DNA from: Paratinospora sagittata
Taxonomy: Eukaryota > Streptophyta > Magnoliopsida > Ranunculales > Menispermaceae
Assembly (NCBI GenBank): GCA_035771175.1
Contig: CM069600.1
Span: 12,294,420-12,358,419 of the forward strand
Direction of reading: 5' to 3'
DNA: 64,000 bases
Shown here piece after piece: positions 44,262 through 56,259 of this stretch. The stretch's first letter is position 1; each line of letters starts with the position of its first letter. The notes beneath the pieces were generated by a model. The model had not been told where the DNA came from, did no database searches, and was given only the letters and a program-made list of their open reading frames with translations. A program made the position numbers and the translations under genes.

Positions 44262-46750
44262 TTATAGGTAGTTGATAGGATGATACCTTAGTAATTTCGT
44301 GGGCGATCTGCGTTGATGATTTAATAGGCCAAGTGCATAGCGTGCAACTTTATATGTTGGATACGTTACCTCATTGATTGTTCTTATTTCTTGAAAACTA
44401 CGCGCTCCTTTAATAACATTAAGCAGCATTCTAAGGTAAAGGTTCTCACCTGATGTGGGATGGGTATAAAAGATGCGCCCAACACATTTTCCCAGTTTTC
44501 TCCTTCGCCATTCCTTGCATGTTTGATGCCATACCCATTTTGTAGGAAAATCTCCATAAGTCAGCTGTCTAGCATCATCATACATTTTGTTTGCTTTCAT
44601 CCACTGAGTGAACATAGTCTTATCTACACCATTTCGATTGACAACAGCATTTATGCAGTCATTATCTGTAAAAGTCACGGCACGTCCATCTGGTAGATGG
44701 AAAGCCAATCTCTCAATACTAGGGCTTCAATGATGAATGTCAAATTTATATATTCGCCAACATGCTTCGGATGCAAAAACATAACGACAATTCATAAATG
44801 ATTTTATTTCGTCGATTTTCCGAATATCGGTTATATTATATCCATTATTATGTACATTCTCTTCTAAGATTATTCTAGCTTGATCAGACCTTTTGTTTAT
44901 GTATTTAAATAGATACTTGATTGACCTTGATCTATTTCACCATTCAACATTTATATGTGCTTGATACTTTACCACCAAATCAATATTGTGTGGTACTACA
45001 AATCTATTATGAAGTTTTAAGTGATTCCTCACAACAAATCTTGAATCATCTCTTCTACGGTATATTGGAAAATCGTTTTCATCCACTGTAGTTTCACTTT
45101 GAAACTTCTTAGGAAAGTGTTTAGAACATCCATTTTTTGTCATACACGATGCATTAATGTGGGCTCGTCCACATGGACCATGCATCATAAATTGCGCAAC
45201 AACACTGTATACTGCAAGATCTATTTCATTATTAGGGATTTCAGCAGAGATTATTTTGTCAATTTCAATTGGGGTAGGATACTTGTCTACAACATTTAGA
45301 AAAAGTAGTATATGAGCATGTGGTAGCCCTTTTTTTTGTGAAACTCTATTATGTAGATAACTGCAATAACAAATCTATATTAGATTTTTTTCTGAATAGT
45401 TACAATTAACATAAAGCATTAAAAAAATTAAGGAAATATGTTTACTTGTAACGTACCCGCCGAAACTTTTCCAAAATGACTTTCTTGCACCAGATATTTC
45501 AATAATTGGTCAAGTTTGATCTTGAATACTCTTGAAACAATATCTGACCTTTCTTCAGGCTTTTGACCAGGTATTAATTCTAAAATACTTTGTATCTCGG
45601 CCCATTTTGGATTAGATGTGAATATAATAAATAAATCTGGATTCCGAGCCCATCTACAACTAACTATTGCATTTTGAAATTTTTGTGCCATGTACTATGG
45701 TCCACCTGTAAAACTCGATGGCAGTATAATACGTTTTTCAATAGACGATGGTATGGTGTCTCCTCGTAATACTGCATCGCATAATCCTTTATACAATTCT
45801 ACCCTTAATGCTAGAACATATAACGGTTTGAGCTTGATTAAGTCTTTGTTGTATTTTATGAGCATAATATTCTCTCATCGTTATATGTTTTCTCTTTGTT
45901 TGGCGTTTCACATCATTACGACTATATTTAAGTTCCAAATGAAAACCATCTTCGCCATAAGGAAAAAACAATGGGTATTGCATAGCCATAAAAGATGGAC
46001 GTAGTTCGCTGATCCTTTGTAATCCATTGGATTTGTGATCAACAATTATATCTCTTGAACCATTAGTATCATTATGATCAATGAGAGCGGCAACTTCTGA
46101 CGCAGATGGTAAATTATATTCTCTTTGATCATTTGCCCGATCTGAAATCAATCTTATTCGAAGGGACACAGTCTAATTCTCGAAAACGATCACGGGCCAA
46201 CCTAAAAACTTTTGCCAATGAATTGTATTCATCAATCATTTTCAACAATTCCCCAATTATTTGAGCATCTAATCTTGATTCACTACTAGCCCCACCGAAT
46301 GCCCTCATTCTATTTGATAGTTCTTCTTTCGTATCAAAGATATATAACTGCGCGAATTTCGGTTTATCACCACTCATAGGTAATAATGACCCAATTTTAT
46401 GATGATTTTGTCCACTTAGTCAGAAAACATATGGGCCACTTCCATTATTTATGTGATTGTCAATATTGAAGTGAATGCAAATATAGAATTATAACTCCTA
46501 ATATTTTTCCTAAAGTCTGTTGACCTCCTTTCACCGTCAAAATGTAATAAATTTTAAAGAAATTTGGGTGCTCTTTTAAAAGATCCAAACGTATTTTCCC
46601 TTCTTGACAACAAAGTGAAAATTGTGAATTTCGTGAAGTCTTGTGTTTGTCAACTCGTTTTTCATACCATAGAACTACACCACAATATTGACATATATGT
46701 GTTGGTTTCCCAAAATTCGAAAGCTCAAAAACTCTTCCATAAGAAAAAAA
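44262..46750 (-). pseudogene. Helitron Rep/helicase remnant (Rep part only)
   Basis: Minus-strand pieces in Helitron order: N-terminal zinc-like region CQYCGVVLWYEKRVDK (46700-46640), LSGQNHHKIGSLLP then PKFAQLYIFDTKEELSNRMRAF (46430-46290), RPSFMAMQYPLFFPYGEDGFH, WARNPDLFIIFTSNPKW, the HUH-type motif GLPHAHILLF near 45325, HGPCGRAH, the two-tyrosine motif IKYLFKYINKR near 44910, and FVFASEACW-like and LPDGRAVTF blocks. Rep nicks and joins DNA for rolling-circle transposition. The PIF1-type helicase that should follow is absent. Breaks include TGA at 44939-44937 and 44729-44727 and at least three frameshifts or introns; the one near 45360-45440 has plausible GT and AG ends. Confidence 0.85.
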
Positions 46751-46849
46751 AATGCTAATTTCAGTATTTATTCTAGATTTTTAAAATATTAATAGTTAAA
46801 AATAAAAGATGTTTGTATAACTATTCTTACTTGTAGTAGAGGTATTTTT

Positions 46850-47550
46850 CTGAACCACTTCTATTTGTAGGACTTTTCCTTGATGTATTATATGGAGAAA
46901 ATTTATTTTTAGCCAATTATCTTCTTCCATTATCCCTAGAACAAACTCTTTGATGAAATTGTCGTCTTTTTTCTTCCATAATGGTTCTTCTATGTAATCT
47001 CGTGATTTGACATCTTTCAATCTCATCCATCTAAAATAGTAAATTAGTAATTATAAGCAACATATAATACATTAAAATGTTTTGTTGTATGGCTTATCAA
47101 AAATTTGAAATCTCATTATGGTTCTCAAGTGATTTATTATTATAACTAAAATTTTAAATGAGTAAAGTATGCTACAACTTGATTTATTATTATTTTCTGA
47201 ACCACTTCTACTTGTAGAAGAACTTTTCCTTGATGTATGATATGGAGCAAATCTACTTCTAGCGAATTGGCTTCTTCCATCATCCTTATGACAAACTCTT
47301 TGATGAAATTATTTTTTATTTCTTCCATAATGGTTCTTCTATGTAATCTCGCAATTCTACATATTTCAATCTCATCCATATAAAATAGTAAATTAGTAAT
47401 TATAAGCAATATATAATACATTAAAATGTTTTGTTGTATAACTTATCTAAAATTTGAAATCTCATTACGGTTCTCAAATGATTTATTATTATAAACACAA
47501 TTTTAGATGAGTAAAGTATGCTACAACTTGATTTATAACTATAGCTATTA
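46850..47550 (-). repeat. Tandem duplication of a ~350-bp unit upstream of the Helitron frame
   Basis: Two units offset by 349-350 bp (gacttttccttgatg at 46871 and aacttttccttgatg at 47221; agtaaagtat at 47161 and 47510). Each carries a related short minus-strand frame containing NFIKEFV ... MMEE/IMEE ... FLHIIHQGKVL. This looks like a duplicated exon with flanking intron, possibly of a gene carried by the Helitron. No family recognised. Confidence 0.7.
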
Positions 47551-47689
47551 AAATTATATTCTAATAAATGACTGAAAAATGAATGGAAATGATACTAAAA
47601 TTATTAGACAAATGCAATGCTCAATAGTGATTGTTTGGTTTGATGTCGTTGGAAGACTTGTAAGAATCAACCTGACAATTAAAATTACA

Positions 47690-48060
47690 TGGTACTTGTC
47701 AATACAAAGACCAAATTATTTTAGTACTTTGCTCATAAAAATCTAATTTTTTTTTCAATGTCTAATAAGTTTCACATCACCTGTACAATTTTATTTCTTC
47801 TCCTTTATCTGTTTTGTTTTTTTGGTGGAAATAAATTTTGTAGTTATTTATGGCCTTGTCTCTTTGCTTTGAAGTAAACATGGGGCTTGTCAATACAAAG
47901 ACAAAATTAGTTTAGTACTTTGTTCATAAAAATGTAAAACTTTGGTCAATGTTTAATAAGTTTCATATCACCTTTACAATTTTATTTCTTCTCCTTTATA
48001 TTTTTTCTGTCGAAAATAAATTTTGTAGTTATTTATAGCCTTGTCTCCTTTCTTTGAAAT
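47690..48060. repeat. Direct repeat, unit ~193 bp, two copies
   Basis: cttgtcaatacaaagac at ~47696 and ~47889, with tttacaattttatttcttctcc and aaataaattttgtagttattta in both. No coding evidence. Confidence 0.7.
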
Positions 48061-51000
48061 AAAACACAAAAGTAAGTATATAGTCTTTACAGCTGAATCC
48101 ATACATGTCCTCACTAATATAATAGGAAGAAAGTGATTAAATTGTATATGAAGAATTAGACAAAATTTTACACATTAACATTTAATTGATAGACAATTTT
48201 ATATGAACATTTTGCCAAATAGCCAGTATTTACAATAGTAAGGGTTGCATTCAATAATGATTGGTAACACCTAACATGCATTATTAATTACTCTTTCATA
48301 GAGTTCAATCGACAAAGCGCCCAAACTATATATCTTAGTTTTTACCCTTTTTTCTAGTACTTTTGACAGTAGTTGTAATTCGTGTTCTTGGACAATTTTT
48401 GTTATATATAACCGGATCTTGTATAAATAACATCCTATGCGTAACTTTTTCTCGCCCTAGAATTCAGTAGCTAACATAAGTTTAGAATCTAATAATTATG
48501 ATTTATGTTCTCCAAATGACCCTCATACCTACAATGTATCGTACTCAACATCTCGTCCGGATCGTACTCAACATCTCGTCCGTAAAAAAACCTGTACATT
48601 AAGGATAGTAGATCCTCGAACACATTTCTTCACTAATCAGAATTTTGCCTTATAATTCGTACCTGGAAAGCATTAATTATTAATTTAAATTATATAATTT
48701 TAAATTATCAATACATATCATGTACTAAAGTATGGAGTTGAAAATGTTGTAAAATATTTTCTCAGGTTACATGAAATGGTAGATATAATAGAACTAATAT
48801 TATAATTACACATCATCAACAAAAGTATGGAGTTGGACAAATAAAAATACTTTTTCAAGTTGCAAGAAGTCCTGAATGTTGTACAAAATAATAGATATAT
48901 GAAAATAATAGAAGAAGATCGTGATTCATGGTTGTTTAAAGAAGTTGACAAAGTGCCAAACATTTTAGAAAAACATTTTAGAAAATAATAGTCATGTTAT
49001 CAGTAATATATAATATACATCTATTAAGCTTTTTGAAATTTTAATGCATATTATATGTTGCTTATAACAAATAAACTATTTGAGATGAATCAGATTGAAA
49101 TCAACAAATATGAATTGTGTATAATTATTTTTGCCAAACTTCTATTCAGTAAAAAGACAAAAACTGTGAATGAGAAATAATTATGTATTTATAATTCTTA
49201 TAATAATATGTTACTTTATCTTAATGTATTATTGTAATGTAACAACACATTTTTCAAATGGAATTATGACATATAGAAGGTTTTGGAAAAGTAAGAAGAA
49301 ATATTGAGTCTTAAATGATTTCTAATAATTTTTTTTTTTTGTTTTTTGTAAATGGAGTTTTTGTTTGAAATAATCAAAAAATATTTTTATATTTAAAAGG
49401 TCAATTGGTATAGAAGATATTTTGTTTCCAAATATGATATACATGGAACAAAAAGCTAATTACCAGACAAAGTAAAAGAATATATATCTTGATTCAGCAA
49501 CCACTTCTAAATTTTAATAGATAATAAATTGAGTTCAGTTTCCACTTCAACGTTGTAGTAATAATGGGTAGAACGAAGAAGAAAATAATTAAGGAAGAGA
49601 TATGTATGAAAGAGAAAAACTTCAAGAGAATACACGAAACAAAGAATGAGAAGTAATAGAGATTTGACTTGCAAGAAAGTGGATCTCACATATATATAGC
49701 TCAAGCATCATTTTATTTTGGTTTTTTTCCTAAAGTTAAATGCATCTTAAACACACCGTACAATTCCCTTGTTTCATTTTCAAAATGACATGCTTACTTG
49801 AAAGTCATAGCATGATAAGGTTGGAAGATAGCAGACCATAGTAATTACTACCAAACAAAAGCAAGGAAAATTTAAAATTCAATAGAACCTTGCTACCTTG
49901 TTAGCTTAAATTACTTTAGCTTTAGCTATATTAGTAAAATAAATAATAATAATATATATATGTAGATAAAATATTAAGTCAAAAGAGTGGACAAATTCAA
50001 CAAAACAAAGATGAGGGCTATCCCTAGCAGCAACCCCCCGGGCGACTTGCTACTCCTTTTTCTCCCCATCTTTTACGTACCCTTATTGCTTCTACCTAAG
50101 TGTCATTGTCGACTTGAAATACTCAAGCCCAATGACCTTGAAATCATGTAAAGCGGTATAAAAAAAATTTCATGTTTAGATAAGTTTCTTATAGTAATAT
50201 GACAATAATAATTTAAAGTAAAGATCATTCACATCATATAGGAAAACAGTTACAATAGTAAAAAAAAGACACAAAAGAAACAAATAGTCTAACATGACAT
50301 TAAATGAAAAGTACTCGAAGGTCAACATCAATTGTGAATGTATTAAATGTCATATAAACAAAGAAAACGGATAACAAAGAAATTACATATCCAGGAAGCA
50401 CGTTGCATGTTCCATTTTCAATAGTTTGCTATAGCAATGTCTAGCTCTTTAAATAGATAGTTATGTCTTATATTTACGTATACTATTGGACTATATTTTT
50501 TGGTGCTTTGTGCGAAAAAAAAGGGAAAAAAAGTATTGAACTATTGGTAGCTATTGCTAATTATTTAAATATCACATGGTACTTGCTGATTGTCAATTTG
50601 AAAATGCAATTAATTATCACATGGCGCTTGCTTATTTTTAATGATTTCACATATATACAAAGGGAGAAAATATTGTTATCATATAATCATTTGGATCAAT
50701 CATGATGGAACATTTATGTTTGTCAATGCTATCATATATTACACATTATTGGTTTTTGTGTTTTTTTTGTTTCGCATTTAAAAGTATGATTTTTTTGTTG
50801 TACTAACAACCCTGATAATAACTTGCTAGACATGAATGGGTTACATATAAACAATATATATTATTGTGAAACCAATTTGAGCAATTGAAGTATAATTTAC
50901 TTGAAGTTCATGAAGCAGCATTTTCTTTAGGTACGTCATGCTTTGTATTTTTCTCCCAAATTAACGTGAAGTAGCTCAAGCATCATTTTCTTCGAAGTGT

Positions 51001-52310
51001 TGTTAATTAATTCGCTTGAATTTCAACCCAACTTGGCAATTGGGTTTGGTCAGAGACTAGATATTAGGTATACATATAATAATGAATATTGGTTAATTAA
51101 TTAATTACTTAACCCAAAAAAAAAATCGCTCTTCTTTTGTTTTTTTCCTAAAGTTAAATGGATCTAAAACACACCGCACAATTCCCTTGTTTCATTTTCA
51201 AAATTACATGCTTACTTGAAAGTCATTGCGTGATAAGGTTGGAAGATAGAAGACCATAGTAATTACTACCAAACAAAAGCAAGGAAAATTCAAAGTTGAA
51301 TGGAACCTTGCTACCTTGCTAGCTTAAATTACTATAGCTCTAGCTATAGTCTACATATATGAAGTAGGTGTAGAATTATCAACTACATATCATTTGTTTT
51401 CATTCAAATACATTTTTATATTTTATTGAATGAATTTTTAAAGTAATAATCTAAAAGGACAAACTATTCCACAAATGTTGTTATAATATATTATTTTGGA
51501 TCACTTAGGATAATATTCACATTTGCCAACCCTTTCATATTACACTTTATGATTTGTACACAATATTCCTCTTAATCAATTTTATATAAATAATTATCTA
51601 CGAAAAATATAAGTGCAATTAAATTTAATTTAAACATTATCATTGTTTTGATTCATTAATATTATAATAAAAAGTACATGAAAATGACAAATTTTGTAGT
51701 TATTTTTTGTCTTCTTGTTTTTCTTAAGCATAAAACAAAAAATTAATTACACATTCTTTATAACTGAATTAAAGCATGTGCTCACCAATGTAATAAAAAG
51801 AAAGAGATTGAATTGTATATGTGGAATTAGATAAAATTTTGTACGATAAAATTTAAGTAATAGAAAATTTTATATCAACATTTGGCCAAAAAATCAGAAT
51901 TTACAATAGTAACGCTTGCATTCAATAATTATTGGCAAGGCTCGGCATTCAATATTAATGACTTTTGCATAGAGACCAACCAACAATATGCCTAAATAAT
52001 GTATCCTACTTTCCACCCTTTTTTCTAGAACTTTTGCCAGTATTTGTAATCCTCATTCTTGAACTGTCTTCGTTACATAGAGTCGGATCTTATATAAATA
52101 ACAACTTATTCGCAACTTCTTTCGAGCCCTAGAATTCATTAGCCAACATAGATTTAAGATCCAACAATTGTGGTTTATGTTCTTGAAGTGACTCTCATAT
52201 CTACAACGTATCAGGCTCAACAATTCGTGTGTATGACAGTCTTTCCATCGTCGATCCCAGAATACATTGCTTAACTCATAAGATTTTTGACTTACAATTC
52301 GTACCTAGTA
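48061..52310. repeat. Dispersed duplications in a 4-kb non-coding stretch
   Basis: Block 48061-48665 recurs, diverged, at about 51730-52310 (shared tttacaatagtaa, cccttttttctag, agccctagaattca-like words). Block 49724-49940 recurs at about 51140-51352 (aattcccttgtttcattttcaaaa, accatagtaattactaccaaacaaaagc). A 23-bp unit gatcgtactcaacatctcgtccg is repeated in tandem near 48538-48584. No ORF of note lies between them. The duplications share one orientation, suggesting a segmental tandem duplication of a ~3.6-kb (or smaller) block followed by rearrangement. Confidence 0.65.
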
Positions 52311-52904
52311 AACAAAGAACAAAGAATAAAATTTTAAAATAAAACATAAAAAAAATTTAGCCAAAGAAAATTAAAACTAAAAAGTACCTGTGATGGGTTT
52401 GTTTTTTATTGCAAATTTCAAAATAATAAATAAATAAGAAAGAAGCAAGGAAAACTTATGGTGAAAATCAGTTGTTCGTACCTGGCAAAAAAGAACAGAG
52501 AATAAAATTTTAAAATACAAAATAAAAATTAGATAAAGAGAATTAAAACTAAAAAGTACCTGCGATTGATGACTTATGATGAAAATCAGTTTGTCGTACC
52601 TGGTAAAAGAAGAGAAAAGAATAAAATTTTAAATTACAAACTGAAAATTAAAAAAAAAATAGACTAAGAGAATTAAAAGTAAAAAGTACCTGTGTTGGAT
52701 TTATTTTTTTATCTCATGAAAATAGAAAATGGCAATTAAAAATCAATAAGAAAAAAGAAAGGAAAACTTATGGTCAAAATTTGTTGTTCTGAAAGTTGCT
52801 CACAAAGTGTCGCCCACAACGCCACCGCTTCTTGCAACCACATCAAACCCCGGTGACTCCTCCGATAATTTCTAGCAACAACGACGCCTCAAATCGTTCA
52901 TTCT

Positions 52905-55440
52905 GAAAGTTGCTCACAACGTGTCGTCCACAACACCTTCGCCCAAATTGAATTGGTTCTAATAACAACTAAAGCCAGTGAAACTACCAATATAGAGAAA
53001 GAGGAGCAGCGAGAAAGAACGACGGGTGGGTGGGTAGCAGAGAAGATGAGTAGACTGAAGTAAGGAGTTTAAAAGGTTTCACCACAATAAATGGACAAAA
53101 ATAAAATGAAGGGGGTGGTTTGCAGAGGAGGAGAAGAAAGGGGGGTTGGGTTGTAGAGAAATAGGGATTGAAAAAACGGACAAAAATAAATGAAGCGGGT
53201 TTGAAAAAAATGGATAAAAATAAATGATGGGTGGTTCGGTTGCACATAGAAGGGGTTAAAAAAAGTATATATTATAGATTATAGAAAATAATTGAAGGGA
53301 AAAAAAAAGATGAGTTAGTGTGTTCACACTTGAATAACATATATTACATAAGTGCGTTCACATTATATAACAAATAAAAAGTAGTAGAGAGGCTCCTTCG
53401 AAATGCTTAAGTGGTTGTTGACGCTGCATGCTGAGGAGCCTTCTTTGGAGTGTGTTATTAAGTATATGTGAAAGTTGCTCACAAGGTGTCGTCCACAGCA
53501 CCTCCACCCAAACTGAATTGGTTCTAATACTAGCTGAAGCCAGTGAAACTACCAATACAGAGAAAGAGGAGCAGCGAGAGAGAACGGGGGGTGGGTGGGT
53601 AGCAAAAAAGATGAGTAGACTGAAGTAAAGAGTTTAAAAGGTTGCACCACAATAAATGGACAAAAATAAATGAAGGGGGTGGGTTGCAGAGAAGGAGTAG
53701 AAAGAAAGCGGGGTTGGATTGCAGAGAAATAGGGGTTGAAAAAAGGGACAGAAATAAATAAAGCGGGGCATGAAAAAAATGGACAAAAATAAATGTTGGG
53801 TGGTTCGGTTGCACATTGAAAGGGGTTAAAAAAAGTATATATTATCGATTATAGAAAATAATTGAGGGGAAGAAATGAAATATGAGTTAGTGCGTTCACA
53901 CTTGAAAATTGACATAAATGCGTTCACACTTGAAAAATGACATAAATGTGTTCACACTTGAATAACAAATAAAAAGCAGTAGAGAGGCTCCTTCGAAATG
54001 CTTAAGTGGTTGTTGACGCTGCACGCTGAGGAGCCAAAATAAAAAATAAAAAGCAGTAGAGAGGCTCCTTCGAAATGCTTAAAGCAGTAGAGAGGCTCCT
54101 TCGAAATGCTTAAGTGGTTGTTGACGCTGCACGCTGAGGAGCCAAAATAACAAATAAAAAGCAGTAAAGAGGTTCCTTCGAAATGCTTAAGTGGTTGTTG
54201 ACGTTGCACGCTGAGGAGCCTTCTTTGGAGTGTGTTATTAAGTATATGTGAAAGTTGCTCACAAGGTGCCGTCCACAACACCTCCACCCAAACCGAATTG
54301 GTTCTAATACCAACTGAAGCCAGTGAAACTACCAATACAGAGAAAGAAGAGCAGCGAGAGAGAACGGGGGGTGGGTGGGTAGCAAAGAAGATGAGTAGAC
54401 TGAAGTAAAGAGTTTAAAAGGTTGCACCACAATAAATGGACAAAAATAAAGGAAGGGGGTGGGTTGCAGAGGAGGAGTAGAAAGAAAGGGGGGTTGGGTT
54501 GCAGAGAAATAGGGGTTGAAAAAATAGACAGAAATAAATAAAGCGGGGTTTGAAAAAAATGGACAAAAATAAATGATGGGTGGTTCGGTTGCACATAGAA
54601 AGGGGTTAAAAAAAGTATATATTATAGATTATAGAAAATAATTGAAGGAAAGAAATGAAATATGAGTTAGTGCGTTCACACTTGAAAAATGACATAAATG
54701 CGTTCTCACTTGAAAAATGACATAAATGTGTTCACACTTGAATAACAAATAAAAAGCAGTAGAGAGGCTCCTTCGAAATGCTTAAGTGGTTGTTGGCGTG
54801 GCACGTTGAGGAGCCTTCTTTGGAATGTGTTATTAAGTATATGTGAAAGTTGCTCACAACGTGTCGTCCACAACACCTCCGCCCAAACCGAATTGGTTCT
54901 AATGCCAACTGAAGGCAGTGAAACTACCAATACAGAGAAAGAGGAGCAGCGAGAGAGAACAAGGGGTGGGTGGATAGCAGAGAAGATGAATAGACTGAAT
55001 TAAGGAGTTTAAAAGGTTGCACCGCAATAAATGGACAAAAATAAATGAAGGGGGTGGGTTGCAGAGGAGGAGTAGAAAGAAAGGGGAGGGATTGGGTTGC
55101 AGAGAAATAGGGGTTGAAAAAACGGACATAAATAAATGAAGGGGGGTTTGAAAAAATGGACAAAAATAAATGATAGGTGGTTCGGTTGCTCATAGAAAGG
55201 GGTTAAAAAAAGTATATATTATAGATTATAGAAAATAATTGAACGGGAGAAATGAAATATGACATAAATGCGTTCACACTTGAATAACATATTCTACATA
55301 AGTGCGTTCACACTATATAACAAATAAAAAGCAGTAGAGAGGCTCCTTCGAAATGTTTAAGTGGTTGTTGACATGGCGCGCTGAGGAGCCTTCTTTGGAG
55401 TATGTTATTAAGTTTATGTTATAGATTTGTATGAAGGTTG
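52905..55440. repeat. Tandem array of four ~565-780-bp units with nested sub-repeats
   Basis: gaaagttgctcacaa recurs at 52905, 53470, 54250 and 54845, followed each time by the same ~500-bp order of words: caaactgaattggttctaat, gagaaagaggagcagcgag, gtgggtgggtagca, aaaaataaatgaagggggtgg, ggtggttcggttgcac. Unit length varies because a ~65-bp sub-repeat (aggctccttcgaaatgcttaag ... ctgaggagcc) is itself repeated several times at 53966-54220. The repeating 60-127-codon minus-strand frames across the array (P/F/L-rich) are by-products. Units are very similar, so expansion is recent. Confidence 0.85.
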
Positions 55441-56259
55441 ATGTATTATGGTCTTGTCGTATGTTTTGTTCAAAAGGCTGGGAAGCCTTAAGAATAAGTT
55501 ATGGTTGGGTTGTTGGTGATGTATTACACAACTAAGTTGGCTAAAGTGGGTATAGTAAGTGATCATGTATGAACCAATAAAACATGACTTTAACACAATA
55601 TAAGTTTGCGACTTATGTTATGCACAGACAATTTTTTAGAAAAAATATAATTTATATATGCGCATTACTTACCAAAAAAAAAAAAAAAGTTAAGGTAAAT
55701 TTAATGTTATACTTGTTGATGTCTCATTGGAACTTCTTCTTTATCTGTAGACCTACAGAATCCACAAAGAAGGCATTTGAGATGGATTAAGGATACTGGT
55801 GTTGCTTGTCAATTTTAATCTTATGAATAAGTCAGTTCCTTACATAATTGCAAATTGTTTATTTTGAGGGAAAGTTTTCTTATACCTTTAGAAAACAAGA
55901 AGCGAATGCTTATATATAAATTGGCTCTGAGGCCTTGAGAGGACCAAAGGTATATTAGTTTACATTTGTCTATTGAGACCGCAAGGGGTCATTAATTTAT
56001 CCCTTTTAACTGTTTGACAAGAACTTTGTTGTAATCATATTATCTATGCCTTAGTGAGCTTCCTAAAACCCTTTCTCATGTTCATGTGGTTGGTGCAAGT
56101 TGGTTAAGGGACTTTGTCATGTACGCTCCGCCTCACCATTCTATTAGAAGTCCTGCAGTTTTCTGCCATGTGGACCCTCTTATTTGGATCCTAGGCTTAG
56201 TTTGCAGCCACAAGGCTACACTTTCAGTTAAAACTCTGGAGATTTGTTCCTAATCCTGA
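55441..56259. other. Intergenic DNA, no gene
   Basis: Poly-A run near 55675-55687. Two short frames, minus 55414-55596 and plus 55584-55790, have no recognised content. Low AT bias toward 56100, with no motif identified. Confidence 0.4.

Noticed and set aside
52984..55193. Repeated 60-127-codon minus-strand frames in the tandem array as a gene family
   Set aside because: P/F/L/S-rich low-complexity translations of a repeated DNA unit, with different frame lengths per unit and several overlapping frames open.
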